Positions 48,401-59,347 of a DNA stretch of 64,000 nt are shown here, in pieces. The number at the start of each line of letters is the position of its first letter. Positions within the stretch are counted from its first letter, which is position 1. The stretch lies in the NCBI GenBank assembly GCA_041572275.1, contig JBFFSQ010000001.1:9079-73078 (forward strand). Reading direction: 5' to 3'. This DNA comes from JBFFSQ01 sp041572275 (GTDB taxonomy: Bacteria > Pseudomonadota > Gammaproteobacteria > SZUA-229). Position numbers and translations under genes: made by a program. A model generated the notes under the pieces. It had not been told where the DNA came from, searched no databases, and worked only from the letters and a program-made list of their open reading frames with translations.

Positions 48401-51172
48401 ATGGAAAAAACATACAATCCGCAAAGCATCGAAACCAAATGGTATGAAACCTGGGAACAGCAGGGCTATTTTTCACCCCGCGAAAATGATCAGGACAGCA
48501 ATAGCTATTGCATCATGATCCCACCACCCAATGTGACAGGCACCCTGCACATGGGCCACGCGTTCCAGGATACCATTATGGATGCCCTGATCCGTTATCA
48601 CCGTATGAAAGGCGATAACACCCTGTGGCAGGCGGGTACGGACCATGCCGGTATCGCAACTCAAATGGTGGTCGAACGTCAGCTGACCGCTGAAGGTAAG
48701 AGCCGTCATGATCTGGGCCGCGATGATTTCATCGATCGCATCTGGGAGTGGAAGGAAGAGTCTGGCGGTTCTATCACTCGTCAGCTACGTCGCATGGGCG
48801 GTTCACTGGACTGGGCGCACGAGCGCTTCACTATGGATGAAGGTCTATCTGAAGCTGTACATCGGGTTTTTGTACAGCTTTACGATGAAGGCCTGATCTA
48901 CCGCGGAAAGCGCCTGGTGAACTGGGATCCGGTTCTACACACGGCGGTATCTGATCTTGAAGTTATCTCTGAAGAAGAATCCGGCCACCTCTGGCACATG
49001 CGCTACCCGCTGACAGACGGTTCCGGACAACTGGTGGTTGCCACCACACGTCCTGAAACCATGCTGGGTGATACGGCAGTAGCGGTGCACCCGGATGATG
49101 AACGCTATCAAGCCTTTATTGGTAAAACCATTACCCTGCCATTGGTCGGTCGAGAGATTCCAATCATTGCCGATGATTATGTCGATCCTGAATTCGGTTC
49201 CGGCTGTGTCAAAATCACCCCGGCTCACGACTTCAACGACTACGAAATGGGCCAACGCCATAACCTGCCCATGATCAATATTCTGACAGTAGATGCCAGC
49301 ATCAATGATGAAGCACCGGAAAAATACCGTGGTTTCGATCGTTATGAAGCCCGTGACATGATCATCCATGATTTACGTGAACTGGACTTGCTGGAAAAGA
49401 TTGATGACCACAAACTCATGGTACCTCGTGGAGACCGCTCCGGCTCTGTAGTTGAGCCTTACCTGACGGATCAGTGGTATGTCAAAGTCGAGCCACTGGC
49501 TAAACCAGCCCGTGATGCGGTAACGGAAGGTCGTATTAAATTTGTGCCGGATAACTGGAACAAAACCTATTTTGAATGGATGAACAATATTCAGGACTGG
49601 TGTATTTCACGTCAGATCTGGTGGGGCCACCGCATCCCGGCCTGGTATGACGAAGCCGGCAATGTGTATGTCGCTGATAACGAAGATGAAGTCCGTAAAA
49701 AATACAAACTGGATGCCGACCTGCCTTTGAAACAGGATGAAGATGTACTGGATACCTGGTTCTCTTCTGCCTTATGGCCGTTCTCAACACTGGGCTGGCC
49801 GGAAAATACGGATCGACTGAAACAGTTCTATCCCACCAGCGTACTGGTTACCGGTTTCGACATCATTTTCTTCTGGGTTGCTCGCATGATTATGATGGGC
49901 CTTAAATTCATGGATGATGTACCGTTCAAGGAAATTTATATTCATGGACTGGTACGTGATCAGGATGGCCAGAAGATGTCCAAGTCCAAGGGCAATGTTC
50001 TCGATCCCATTGATCTGATTGACGGCATCTCCCTGGAAGACCTGGTGAGCAAACGCACCAGCGGTTTAATGCAGCCACAGATGGCGCCGAAAATTGAAAA
50101 GTCCACACGCAAACATTTCCCTGATGGCATTCCCGCATTCGGCACTGATGCCCTGCGCTTTACTTTCGCAGCACTGGCTTCCACCGGTCGTGACATTCGT
50201 TTCGATTTACAACGCACAGAAGGCTATCGCAACTTCTGTAACAAGATATGGAATGCCACGCGTTATGTGCTGATGAACACAGAAGATCAGGACACGGGTA
50301 TTAACAACGACGATATCGAATTATCACTGGCCGATCGCTGGATTATGTCCCGTCTACAAACTGTTAGCCAGAATGTGAATGAACACATTAATGGCTATCG
50401 CTTTGATATGGCCGCCCGTGATTTATATGCCTTTGTCTGGGAAGACTACTGTGACTGGTATCTGGAATTATCCAAACCAGTGCTAACAAAAGAGGCTTCT
50501 GATGCAGCCAAACGTGGTACGCGACAAACACTGGTGAGGGTACTGGAAAGTATTCTTCGCCTGAATCACCCAATTATGCCTTACATTACTGAAGAACTCT
50601 GGCAACGCGTAGCACCATTGGCGGGTATCGACGGCAAAACGATTATGACCCAGGCCTTCCCACAAGCTGATGACACATTGCTAGATCAACAGGCTGAAGA
50701 AGAACTGGAGTGGGTGAAGACCTTGATTATGGGTGTGCGTCGCATCCGCTCTGAAATGGATATTGCCCCGGGCAAACCTTTGCCGGTGCTATTACAGAAC
50801 AGCAGTGAGCTAGATCAAAAACGATTTGCGGAGAATGAATCATTCATCATGACTCTGGCCAAACTGGACAGCGTGACCCTGTTAGGAGCCAATGACAAGG
50901 AACCTGAGTCTGCTACAGCACTGGTCGGTGAAATGAAACTGCTTATCCCGCTGGCCGGTCTCATCGACAAAGAAGCAGAACTGACTCGGCTGAACAAGGA
51001 AATTGCTAAAATCGATAACAACCTACAAAAAAGCCAGGCAAAGCTCACCAACCCCAGCTTTGTTGATAAAGCACCGGAAGCCGTGGTTGATAAAGAACGC
51101 CAGCGTGTCGCAGAAATGGAAACAGCCATCAAACAGCTGCAGGAACAGGCGCGTAAAATTGAGTCGATGTGA
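48401..51172 (+). CDS. valS: Valyl-tRNA synthetase
   Basis: Class I aminoacyl-tRNA synthetase of 923 residues charging tRNA-Val. HIGH-type motif is HMGHAF in [12 protein letters not shown] and the KMSKS loop is in [15 protein letters not shown]1 editing domain (about 190-340, with [17 protein letters not shown]) and the C-terminal ValS tRNA-binding coiled coil ([20 protein letters not shown]) are both present, so it is complete. Confidence 0.98.
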   Translation: MEKTYNPQSIETKWYETWEQQGYFSPRENDQDSNSYCIMIPPPNVTGTLHMGHAFQDTIMDALIRYHRMKGDNTLWQAGTDHAGIATQMVVERQLTAEGKSRHDLGRDDFIDRIWEWKEESGGSITRQLRRMGGSLDWAHERFTMDEGLSEAVHRVFVQLYDEGLIYRGKRLVNWDPVLHTAVSDLEVISEEESGHLWHMRYPLTDGSGQLVVATTRPETMLGDTAVAVHPDDERYQAFIGKTITLPLVGREIPIIADDYVDPEFGSGCVKITPAHDFNDYEMGQRHNLPMINILTVDASINDEAPEKYRGFDRYEARDMIIHDLRELDLLEKIDDHKLMVPRGDRSGSVVEPYLTDQWYVKVEPLAKPARDAVTEGRIKFVPDNWNKTYFEWMNNIQDWCISRQIWWGHRIPAWYDEAGNVYVADNEDEVRKKYKLDADLPLKQDEDVLDTWFSSALWPFSTLGWPENTDRLKQFYPTSVLVTGFDIIFFWVARMIMMGLKFMDDVPFKEIYIHGLVRDQDGQKMSKSKGNVLDPIDLIDGISLEDLVSKRTSGLMQPQMAPKIEKSTRKHFPDGIPAFGTDALRFTFAALASTGRDIRFDLQRTEGYRNFCNKIWNATRYVLMNTEDQDTGINNDDIELSLADRWIMSRLQTVSQNVNEHINGYRFDMAARDLYAFVWEDYCDWYLELSKPVLTKEASDAAKRGTRQTLVRVLESILRLNHPIMPYITEELWQRVAPLAGIDGKTIMTQAFPQADDTLLDQQAEEELEWVKTLIMGVRRIRSEMDIAPGKPLPVLLQNSSELDQKRFAENESFIMTLAKLDSVTLLGANDKEPESATALVGEMKLLIPLAGLIDKEAELTRLNKEIAKIDNNLQKSQAKLTNPSFVDKAPEAVVDKERQRVAEMETAIKQLQEQARKIESM

Positions 51173-51227
51173 GCCTACAAACAGCTGCATGCATCACTAT
51201 ACAAATATTGAAATAGAGTAAGCTCAC

Positions 51228-51779
51228 ATGCAAATCATGCCGGAAAAACGCGAACAAGTATTACAGGTTCATGGCCGACTAGTGGTCGCCGTGGTCAAAG
51301 CCCTTAATGACAGCTCACTGATGCCCGAACTGGAAAAAGTGCTGAAGATCTCGGCCGAAAACGGCTGGGACAACCTGGTCAAGTCTATCCGAAAAGTCAT
51401 CAAGGGTGATCGTGACAGTAGCGTATTGAAAGGCCTGGATGAAGAAGACTATATTATTGTCGAAAGTATTTTAAAAGGTATTCAGAACCCGGCCAGTCTT
51501 CCCGCTGAACCGGAACCCGATCCCGCTATGGCTGCACCCATGCTGGCACAACTCATTCAGGCAGCTGGCACCGGTGATATCAATGCGCTTACGATGCTCG
51601 GCACCATGGCCGAACAAATGTCGAACACCACCGGCGACCTGGCTCGCTTCAGTACCCTGATCAAACCCATGGTCGATGGCGAACGTGACGTTGATCGCCT
51701 TTGCGATAAAATCGGTCCCCAGGGTGAGTCATTGGTCACTTCCATCCTCAACGAACTGGCAAAACTAGAATCACACTAA
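51228..51779 (+). CDS. Conserved hypothetical protein downstream of valS
   Basis: A 183-residue soluble, helical protein: VLQVHGRLVVAVVKALNDSS, a central EDYIIVESILKGIQNPASLPAEPEPDP with a proline-rich hinge at about residues 84-104, then AQLIQAAGTGDINALTMLGTMAEQM. No domain or catalytic motif recognised. Likely in the valS transcript (55-bp gap). Confidence 0.75.
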   Translation: MQIMPEKREQVLQVHGRLVVAVVKALNDSSLMPELEKVLKISAENGWDNLVKSIRKVIKGDRDSSVLKGLDEEDYIIVESILKGIQNPASLPAEPEPDPAMAAPMLAQLIQAAGTGDINALTMLGTMAEQMSNTTGDLARFSTLIKPMVDGERDVDRLCDKIGPQGESLVTSILNELAKLESH

Positions 51780-51819
51780 TTACCTTTCGGTAGTGACAGG
51801 CATAAATACCTGACTGGGC

Positions 51820-52254
51820 TTAACGCGAAATGCGCCATAAGCCCCATGCCCCCCAAAATGCAATCAGTGGCAATACAATCCAGTAGGCCATCTCGTTTTC
51901 CAGGTTCCAGCCCTGAGCACCACGAGCCGCAACCACTGCAGCTAGACAAACCACCGGCCAGTAAATGGTAACACCCAGAGCAGCTGCCAGCAGCATAGTT
52001 CCCCATTTCTGTCCCAAGTAGTAGCCGATCAAACCTGCTGCCAACAATGGTATATAGACAAGCAAATCAGCAAAGGCAAAACCGTACCAAAAGGCGGCAC
52101 CCACAGCCGTAATTTGTTGAGCCGATTCCTGTGTACCCATAGCGACGCCTAGCTCATAGTCAAAGGCAGGAATCGCCTGTGCGTATATAAGATACATAAA
52201 CAAGAGCCAGCCAGGCCCGTGCAAAAACCAAAAACCACTGTCTCGTTTCATCAT
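51820..52254 (-). CDS. Integral membrane protein of unknown function
   Basis: About 144 residues from the ATG at 52254 (a GTG six bases earlier is possible). Four helices: GWLLFMYLIYAQAIPAF, FWYGFAFADLLVYIPLLAAGLIGYYLG, MLLAAALGVTIYWPVVCLAAVVA, and IVLPLIAFWGAWGLWRI. No recognised family. It is convergent with the preceding gene by 40 bp and follows the cyclase homologue on its strand with a 30-bp gap. Confidence 0.72.
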   Translation of the reverse strand: MMKRDSGFWFLHGPGWLLFMYLIYAQAIPAFDYELGVAMGTQESAQQITAVGAAFWYGFAFADLLVYIPLLAAGLIGYYLGQKWGTMLLAAALGVTIYWPVVCLAAVVAARGAQGWNLENEMAYWIVLPLIAFWGAWGLWRISR

Positions 52255-52284
52255 GCTCACACCTGTCCGAGTATTTTTCCAGGA

Positions 52285-54963
52285 TTAGATAATCCCTAAC
52301 AACTGGTTTATTTCGTGCTCAAATTTATACTTGTAGTTCAGAAAATGCAGTGTTTGAATCTCGTCCTGATTTTCGATCAGAAACATATTCAATGGTGCGT
52401 CGACATCACTTACATATACAGATTTAGGGCCCGTTTGTTGCATTTGCCCCTGGAGAAATGCCACACAATCACCGACAACGCGTTCACCCAACTCGATAGA
52501 ATGAAATTCGCGATCATCACATAACAAACTAACTTGCTCATTATCTGACTCTCCATAGACAATAAGTTTGATATTAAAGAAACGCTGACCAGCCAGAACA
52601 TCATTGGTCGTCATAGTATAAAACTCATAACCACCCAGCTGATTAATACTAATCTGCTGAATCGATAAGGCAGGCAATGGTGTATCATTGTTGAGCATTG
52701 CTCGCATACGGTCATTTATATTACGTATAAAGTACAACCACTGAGCCACGTAAACTTCACGGCTTAACACGTTACACTGGTCATGCCATAAGCTTCCTCT
52801 TTCATCCAGCACCCAGGTTTCACAGGTGCGATTTCTCAACTGAAAATAAACCTGTACCACGCCCGATTGATTGCGCTTGTAAATATCACTTAATGGCGTA
52901 TTTGCCAGAACATTCACCCCCATGGATACAGGCCTAAAATGCTCAAGTGGTTGCTGTAAAAACTGCAAGAGCTGTTGATCGGCACCCACTCGTTCAGACT
53001 GTAAGCCATTATATTCATCCAGCTCAAATCGATAATAGCCTCGATCCAGACTCACGATTAGACAAGCTGTATGCATAGCCTTGTAGCCAAAACATTCGAC
53101 CAGTTCATTCTGTATACGCTGAAGATTCTGGGTAATAGATGTGATGGCTCCCGAGGCATAACCATAAAACTCCAGACCTGACGATTCCAGGGCACCAGAT
53201 TGATACGCTGGTGTAAACCATTCACTCAAACATTGTAGAAAGCCCCTATAACCTCGAAATGTTTGAATGTGTATTTCACCCCAACTATTAATCGTCAGTT
53301 GTTCGGAAAATAACTGAAGTGGTTTACTGGTATATTTATCATCACTTGATATCGCTTGTTCAGCACGTATATTGACAGGTACCGTACTGACGAACACGAT
53401 AGAGCGAAGCGGCCTGGCTGGATGTTCGAACGCTTCGGTACTTGTTTGCCATATCATATCTGGCTGTACTTTCATCATCAGCACTTCAAGTACATGACGG
53501 GCTTCAATCTGAGTAACAAAATAGCTTGGACAGTCAATTGAAACCTGTGTTGATTGATCCGCCAGTCGGTTAAACCAGGCCCAGGCAATTACAGCTAAAA
53601 GATTCGTATTTGTATACAGTGTTTCTTCCTGACCTTCCTCTAACACAATAAGCAGTGACCAGGTTGCGGATTCAGTCTGATAACGAATACGAATTCGCTC
53701 CTGAATATTCTCTGTAGAATTGCCGGTATTGTAGATAGCAACTTTTTCGTCACTTCTGGATATAAAGGCTGATATATTATTTAACATTTCAGCCAGATCT
53801 ACATCCTCATCACTCTCCCTTTTGATATTAAATACATCCACAATTTGTCGAAATGTTAAGGCCAGCAACTGATCTAACAGGCTGTATGTAGATAATGACT
53901 GGATAAGATCGAAATGCCTGCCACTATAATTCTGTGCATATTCGGGCATCGTAGTACTGAGAGCTTCTGATAAATTTTTATTTAGCCGCCCCATTGCACC
54001 CAGGCGCTGTAAAAGTTTTATACCAGAGCCTCGATCATTATTGTCCGGAAGCTGTGTGACAGCTGACTGGATAATTTCCGCAGTTACACGCTGAGCAGAT
54101 AAAAAACTATCGACTGGCTGCATTGAATATATGTTTTTTTTCAATAGCCAGCTACTACCACTAACTTCAGGCCAAGCCTGTTCTTTAATATACAACTGCA
54201 ACAATCTTAACCAGGTATGTTCCGATGACTGCTTTATCGCCTGCAGGATACTGACTGACTGCTGCACCAAATCAGCATGATTTAACTTACTCACACTACC
54301 CAGGTCAATAAATTCACTTTCCTTTACAAAACGATGCTGTTTAATATAGGCAACAAAATCATCATAGTGTGCTTCTTTCTCAGGCGGCACCAACCACCAG
54401 GCTGGATATTTCCCCGCTATCAGCATCGCCTCAAGATAAAATGCATCGAGAAACAAACCTTGTGCAGTTTGTGATTTACTTACTGCATCAGGCAATTCAC
54501 CCAGTGCCAATTGTCGGGAGCTTAGTAAACAGGCATCAACTTTAAGCTGCAGATTACCTAACCAGTGTGCAACCTTTGTCAGCTTTGCATTTAACTCCCC
54601 GTACTGACTCGAGTTCAAGCCAGGGTCATGCAGCAACCATAAAGTTAAGTGATTATCGATTACATCCTGTTGTAAAAAAATGGCTTCAATCGGTGCATGC
54701 TTTACAATCGCATCCTGTTGATAACTGAAACGATTATTCTGTTTTCTTGCTGCATGAAGTGCAGTCTTTGCAGGGACATATGAATATATACCCGCAGGTA
54801 CATCAGCTCCGTTGTAACCAGGCAGAAACCGATTATTAGTCTGAAATAGTAGAGGCAACAGGGTAATGGCTGTTTTCTGAACAGGTGCCAGTCTTTCTAT
54901 AAACTGTGTTATGCACTGTTCATTCCAGTCAAAAAAGGCCTGTCTGGCATCAGCAATATCCAT
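52285..54963 (-). CDS. Class I adenylate cyclase homologue lacking the catalytic motif
   Basis: An 892-residue protein. Recognisable class I cyclase (CyaA) features: LLPLLFQTNNRFLPGY and GIYSYVPAKTALHAAR near the start, DAFYLEAMLIAGKYPAWWLVPP at 173-194, HYDDFVAYIKQHRFVKESEFIDLGSVSKLN at 199-228, and a long C-terminal half as in CyaA. The catalytic nucleotidyltransferase segment, expected as GSxxSxG…DLDIW, instead reads LQQDVIDNHLTLW; the metal-binding DLD is HLT at 105-107 and the Gly-Ser motif is absent. Cyclase activity is therefore unlikely; possibly regulatory. It lies 55 bp from the UMF1 transporter stop. Confidence 0.8.
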   Translation of the reverse strand: MDIADARQAFFDWNEQCITQFIERLAPVQKTAITLLPLLFQTNNRFLPGYNGADVPAGIYSYVPAKTALHAARKQNNRFSYQQDAIVKHAPIEAIFLQQDVIDNHLTLWLLHDPGLNSSQYGELNAKLTKVAHWLGNLQLKVDACLLSSRQLALGELPDAVSKSQTAQGLFLDAFYLEAMLIAGKYPAWWLVPPEKEAHYDDFVAYIKQHRFVKESEFIDLGSVSKLNHADLVQQSVSILQAIKQSSEHTWLRLLQLYIKEQAWPEVSGSSWLLKKNIYSMQPVDSFLSAQRVTAEIIQSAVTQLPDNNDRGSGIKLLQRLGAMGRLNKNLSEALSTTMPEYAQNYSGRHFDLIQSLSTYSLLDQLLALTFRQIVDVFNIKRESDEDVDLAEMLNNISAFISRSDEKVAIYNTGNSTENIQERIRIRYQTESATWSLLIVLEEGQEETLYTNTNLLAVIAWAWFNRLADQSTQVSIDCPSYFVTQIEARHVLEVLMMKVQPDMIWQTSTEAFEHPARPLRSIVFVSTVPVNIRAEQAISSDDKYTSKPLQLFSEQLTINSWGEIHIQTFRGYRGFLQCLSEWFTPAYQSGALESSGLEFYGYASGAITSITQNLQRIQNELVECFGYKAMHTACLIVSLDRGYYRFELDEYNGLQSERVGADQQLLQFLQQPLEHFRPVSMGVNVLANTPLSDIYKRNQSGVVQVYFQLRNRTCETWVLDERGSLWHDQCNVLSREVYVAQWLYFIRNINDRMRAMLNNDTPLPALSIQQISINQLGGYEFYTMTTNDVLAGQRFFNIKLIVYGESDNEQVSLLCDDREFHSIELGERVVGDCVAFLQGQMQQTGPKSVYVSDVDAPLNMFLIENQDEIQTLHFLNYKYKFEHEINQLLGII

Positions 54964-55018
54964 AATAGCTACAGATCACCACTCGATATATATAGGCCAG
55001 GTACATACAAACCACAAT

Positions 55019-56254
55019 CTATTTCTGATCAGGTGCTTTAACATTCATCAGTAATACCAGGCCTGCAATAAATAAAACAAGAATAGATAAAATAGAGTAT
55101 CGATGACTAGAGGTCATCACTGCAACACCGCCCATCAACAATGGCCCAAGTACAGCAGCGGCTTTACCCATCATATTGTAAATTCCAAAATATTCTGCTG
55201 CACGTTCAGGAGGGATCAGCCGCGCATAAAATGAACGACTCAGTGCCTGTACGCCACCCTGCACCAGGCCGATCATCACCGCTAACATATAGAACTCCCA
55301 CACAGACTCCATGCCGTAACCTAACAGGGTAATAACCCCATAGGCCAAAATGCCCAGTATTAATGCAGGTTTGACGCCAATTTTATCACCTAAGTGAGTA
55401 TAGAGTATGGCCGCAGGAAATCCGACAAACTGGGTAATCAATAAAGCAACAATTAAATCATTAGCCCCAAAGCCAAGTGCCAGGCCATAGTCGATAGCCA
55501 TTCTTATAATTGTGTCGACACCATCGATATATAACCAGTAGGCAAGTAAAAACAGGCGAATTTGTTTATGTTGAAAGACATGCCTGAATGCTTTTGCGGT
55601 TTCTTTCAGAATATGGCGGTCACCTTTAACAGCAACAGCCTTAGACTCATTAACCCATAACATCAGCGGTAGACTAAACACCAACCACCAGAGTGCGGTA
55701 AGCACAAAAGCAAACAACACAGCATTCATACTTGTGTCAAAACCAAGCCGTTCTGCATTCTGCGTTAACAAAATGCACAAGGCCAGCAACAATCCACCAC
55801 CGAGATAGCCCATGCCAAAACCCAAACCCGACACACGATCGACATGATGATTGCGGCTAACATCGACCAGCATGGCATCATAAAAAACATTTCCACCCAT
55901 AAAGCCCAGGGTCGCAAGAACATACAGCCCCAGAACTAACCACCAGTCTCCCTGGGCCACGGTAGAAAACAGGAAAGTAGTTACCGCTCCTAACAACATA
56001 AACCCAATCAACATACGCTTACGTATACCGGAACAGTCTGCGATAGCACCTAACACAGGTGCCAGTAAAACAATAATTAGACTAGAGGTTGAATTGGCGG
56101 CACCGAGCCAAAAAGTACTCTGGTCAGATGCAAGGTCCGTCGCCCAGTACTGTTTAAAGACCACAGGAAAAAAACCGGCGATAACCACGGTCGCAAATAC
56201 TGAATTAGCCCAGTCATATAAAGCCCAACCCAGTATTTGTTTGTTCTTCAGCAT
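55019..56254 (-). CDS. UMF1-family MFS transporter (Atg22-like)
   Basis: A 411-residue membrane protein with 12 predicted helices. The start LGWALYDWANSVFATVVIAGFFPVVF with YDWANS is the UMF1 signature; ALSRSFYARLIPPERAAEYFGIYNMMGKAAAVLGPLLMG is the conserved C-half segment. Substrate unknown; related bacterial members are called BtlA, and yeast Atg22 exports vacuolar amino acids. Upstream gene of the pair with the cyclase homologue. Confidence 0.87.
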   Translation of the reverse strand: MLKNKQILGWALYDWANSVFATVVIAGFFPVVFKQYWATDLASDQSTFWLGAANSTSSLIIVLLAPVLGAIADCSGIRKRMLIGFMLLGAVTTFLFSTVAQGDWWLVLGLYVLATLGFMGGNVFYDAMLVDVSRNHHVDRVSGLGFGMGYLGGGLLLALCILLTQNAERLGFDTSMNAVLFAFVLTALWWLVFSLPLMLWVNESKAVAVKGDRHILKETAKAFRHVFQHKQIRLFLLAYWLYIDGVDTIIRMAIDYGLALGFGANDLIVALLITQFVGFPAAILYTHLGDKIGVKPALILGILAYGVITLLGYGMESVWEFYMLAVMIGLVQGGVQALSRSFYARLIPPERAAEYFGIYNMMGKAAAVLGPLLMGGVAVMTSSHRYSILSILVLFIAGLVLLMNVKAPDQK

Positions 56255-56456
56255 AAGTATCCTGTTGCAACGGTATGAATCATTATTATTTACATCAAAG
56301 CTTACTATACTTTAATTGATGGACACTCTGAACAACTTGTCAAAATAATGGATATTTAACCATTAGATCATCATGATCTATTTCACAGGCTTACTGATAA
56401 TTATGATTTACTATCTTGACTGGCGAAACTAAACAAATTCTGGCAAAGTAATTCCC

Positions 56457-57086
56457 ATGAGCAGAACACTATTAATATTTATAATGATTGCTACAGCCCT
56501 GATGATCATGGTAATCGGGGACAGTTCCGACTCAGAGCAAACTACTCACATGCCATGGAACATCGATATTCAGGCCAACGGCACAAGCCGGGTCTTCGGC
56601 ATCACCCTGGGTAGAACTCAATTACAAGATGCTAATCAGATTCTTGCGCAATATCCAGAAACCCACTTCATACCTGCCAGTGAGAATATGCCTGCACGCC
56701 TGGTGTCTATTTATGATGAACTCAATACTGGTGGCTTACTGGCGACAATCGAACTGGAATATGCACTAGAACCATCTACCTTGGTAGAGTATGAAAAATC
56801 AGCCCTGACTGTTGCGGACAAGTCCTACCTACAGTTATCCGATCAGCATCAAATGCAATTATTATCAGCCACTATCAAAACCCTGACTTACAAACCAGCT
56901 ATCGATTATGAAATTGATGTCATACTGCAACGTTTTGGGACTGCAACTGAACAGTTACAGATAAATGACACAACTCAGCGCTGGCGGTATCCTGAGCTTG
57001 GCTTGGAAATTGTGATCGATTCAGCAGGACTTGATACCTTTATTTACCGGGCGATTGCAGCCAGCGATCCCCAACCAGTTGAATAA
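56457..57086 (+). CDS. Membrane-anchored hypothetical protein (209 aa)
   Basis: One N-terminal hydrophobic segment (LLIFIMIATALMIMVIG, no cleavable lipobox cysteine) is followed by a soluble domain probably in the periplasm. The domain includes GTSRVFGITLGRTQLQDANQILAQYPETHF and ends with TQRWRYPELGLEIVIDSAG. No recognised family. It converges with prfC (61-bp gap). Confidence 0.72.
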   Translation: MSRTLLIFIMIATALMIMVIGDSSDSEQTTHMPWNIDIQANGTSRVFGITLGRTQLQDANQILAQYPETHFIPASENMPARLVSIYDELNTGGLLATIELEYALEPSTLVEYEKSALTVADKSYLQLSDQHQMQLLSATIKTLTYKPAIDYEIDVILQRFGTATEQLQINDTTQRWRYPELGLEIVIDSAGLDTFIYRAIAASDPQPVE

Positions 57087-57147
57087 ATCGACCAGTGCAA
57101 TCATGTACTACTGCAAGGTTGCAGTTGCAGTTTACTATTCTGAGTGG

Positions 57148-58749
57148 TTATTTCTCAGAATCGTAAACGCCATGCTCACGCGTTGACAGGAATTTAATAT
57201 CTGGCCAGCGCTCCTGTGCCATATCAAGATTAACTCGGGTTGGTGCGATATAGACCAGATCTCCTGCATGGTCCAGTGCCAGGTTACTGGCCACTTTTTC
57301 CTTGAACTGGGCCAGCATTTTCGCATCATCACACTCGACCCAACGAGCGGTGGTTACATTTACATTCTCGAATGAACAATCGACACCGTATTCATCTTTC
57401 AGCCGGTGCGCTACCACATCAAACTGCAGCACACCAACAGCACCCAGTATCAAGTCATTATTGTTCAGCGGACGATAAAGCTGGGTTGCCCCTTCTTCAC
57501 ATAACTGAATCAGGCCTTTTTGCAGAGCTTTCATCTTCAGTGGATCACGTAGCTGTGCACGGCGAAAGAGTTCCGGCGCAAAATTGGGAATACCCGTGAA
57601 GACAAGGTCTTCACCTAATGTGAAAGTGTCACCAATACGAATCGTGCCATGATTATGTAAACCAATAATATCACCCGCAAAAGCTTCATCTACATGGCCG
57701 CGGTCTGATGCCATAAAGGTCAGAGCATCACTCAGTTTAATATCCTTCTTGATACGTACATGCCGGACCTTCATGCCTTTTTCATATTTCCCGGAACAGA
57801 CTCGCAGGAATGCTATACGATCACGGTGTTGCGGATCCATATTTGCCTGAATCTTGAACACAAAGCCGGTGAATTTCTCTTCCGTTGCTTCAACGATACG
57901 GGCGCCACCATCGCGCGGCTTGGGTGTTGGTGCGTAGGCATCCAGCGCATCGAGCAATTCCTTGATACCGAAATTATTAATCGCGGAACCAAAAAACACC
58001 GGTGTTAATTTACCCTGGCGGTAGGCTTCAAGATCAAATTCATGACTGGCACCTTTAACCAGCTCAATCTCCTCTCGCAGATCAGCGGCCATTGAACCGA
58101 GTTTTTCATCCAGCTCCGGATTATCCAGTCCTTGAATAATATCCCCCTGCTGGATTTTTCCGCCGTGGGTGGCACTGAACAAGTGGACACTGTCGTTATA
58201 CAGATGAAACACACCCTTAAAAGCCTTACCCATACCGATTGGCCAGGTCATGGGCGCACACTGAATATTGAGTACCGTTTCCACCTCATCGAGCAATTCG
58301 ATAGGGTCTTTAGCCTCGCGGTCCATCTTGTTCACAAAGGTCAGAATAGGCGTATCTCGCAAGCGACACACATCCATTAATTTGATGGTACGTTCCTCGA
58401 CACCTTTAGCCGCATCAATCACCATCAAGGCTGAGTCAACCGCCGTGAGCGTACGATAAGTATCCTCAGAGAAGTCGGCATGACCAGGAGTATCCAGCAG
58501 ATTAATAATGCAATCGTTATGGGGAAACTGCATGACCGATGAGGTCACTGAGATACCACGCTGTTTTTCCAGCTCCATCCAGTCAGAAGTAGCATGACGT
58601 GCTGCCTTACGACCTTTTACTGTCCCCGCCAGCTGAATGGCACCCCCGAATAACAATAATTTTTCCGTCAGCGTGGTTTTACCGGCATCGGGATGGGAAA
58701 TGATTGCGAAGGTACGCCTACGCTGCATTTGCTGGAGATAGTCAGACAT
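57148..58749 (-). CDS. prfC: Peptide chain release factor 3
   Basis: GTPase that recycles RF1/RF2 from terminated ribosomes. 533 residues (E. coli 529). G1 is [32 protein letters not shown]3 [13 protein letters not shown] and G4 [10 protein letters not shown]; the C-terminal domain III includes [15 protein letters not shown] -10-like TATAAT sits at 58780-58785 on the minus strand, 31 bp upstream of the start. Confidence 0.97.
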   Translation of the reverse strand: MSDYLQQMQRRRTFAIISHPDAGKTTLTEKLLLFGGAIQLAGTVKGRKAARHATSDWMELEKQRGISVTSSVMQFPHNDCIINLLDTPGHADFSEDTYRTLTAVDSALMVIDAAKGVEERTIKLMDVCRLRDTPILTFVNKMDREAKDPIELLDEVETVLNIQCAPMTWPIGMGKAFKGVFHLYNDSVHLFSATHGGKIQQGDIIQGLDNPELDEKLGSMAADLREEIELVKGASHEFDLEAYRQGKLTPVFFGSAINNFGIKELLDALDAYAPTPKPRDGGARIVEATEEKFTGFVFKIQANMDPQHRDRIAFLRVCSGKYEKGMKVRHVRIKKDIKLSDALTFMASDRGHVDEAFAGDIIGLHNHGTIRIGDTFTLGEDLVFTGIPNFAPELFRRAQLRDPLKMKALQKGLIQLCEEGATQLYRPLNNNDLILGAVGVLQFDVVAHRLKDEYGVDCSFENVNVTTARWVECDDAKMLAQFKEKVASNLALDHAGDLVYIAPTRVNLDMAQERWPDIKFLSTREHGVYDSEK

Positions 58750-58863
58750 GATTTATTACACTAAAAAAACTGAAGGCGAATTATACAACAAAGCCTGACA
58801 AAAAATGTGAGGAGAACACCTTAATCATTACAGATCTGGAAATGATGGCTGTCATACGTCAAA

Positions 58864-59346
58864 TTATTCTTCAGGTAGGTTCATGGCCCGCGCATAGACC
58901 AGTGCATCTTCTTTACCTTCGCCGTCAGGGTAGTAATTTTTACGCACGCCAATACGATTAAAGCCTTCCTGTTCATACAGATGCGCAGCGATGGTATTGG
59001 ATACACGAACTTCGAGAAACACCGAGTCCACCTGTTCCTGCTCGGCAATATCCAGCAATTTGAGTAACATCTTTCGACCCAAACCCTGACCCTGAAAATC
59101 CCTGGCGACACACAAATTCAAAATATGTGCTTCACCCGCAGCAACTGAAATCAGGCCGTAAGCCTGAACCTCGCCATCTAACACATACACCAGGCAGTTA
59201 TAGCCGACACGAATACAGTCCGTGAAAATGCCGCTTGTCCAGGGATGATCGTAGGCCTGTTGTTCAATTTCGACCACACGGGGTACGTCTTCAAAATACA
59301 TACTCCTGAAACCCGTGGCAGATTCGTAGTCAGGATTAATCGCCAT
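58864..59346 (-). CDS. rimI: Ribosomal protein S18 N-alpha-acetyltransferase
   Basis: GNAT-fold acetyltransferase, 160 residues. Acetyl-CoA loop is LCVARDFQGQGLGRKMLLKLLDIAE (the RxxGxG/A pattern), with conserved EVRVSNTIAAHLYEQEGFNRIGVRKNYYPDGEGKEDALVYAR. RimI is the likely identity by sequence and length. It starts 1 bp before the udg stop, so the two are one transcript. Confidence 0.9.
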   Translation of the reverse strand: MAINPDYESATGFRSMYFEDVPRVVEIEQQAYDHPWTSGIFTDCIRVGYNCLVYVLDGEVQAYGLISVAAGEAHILNLCVARDFQGQGLGRKMLLKLLDIAEQEQVDSVFLEVRVSNTIAAHLYEQEGFNRIGVRKNYYPDGEGKEDALVYARAMNLPEE

Positions 59347-59347
59347 A

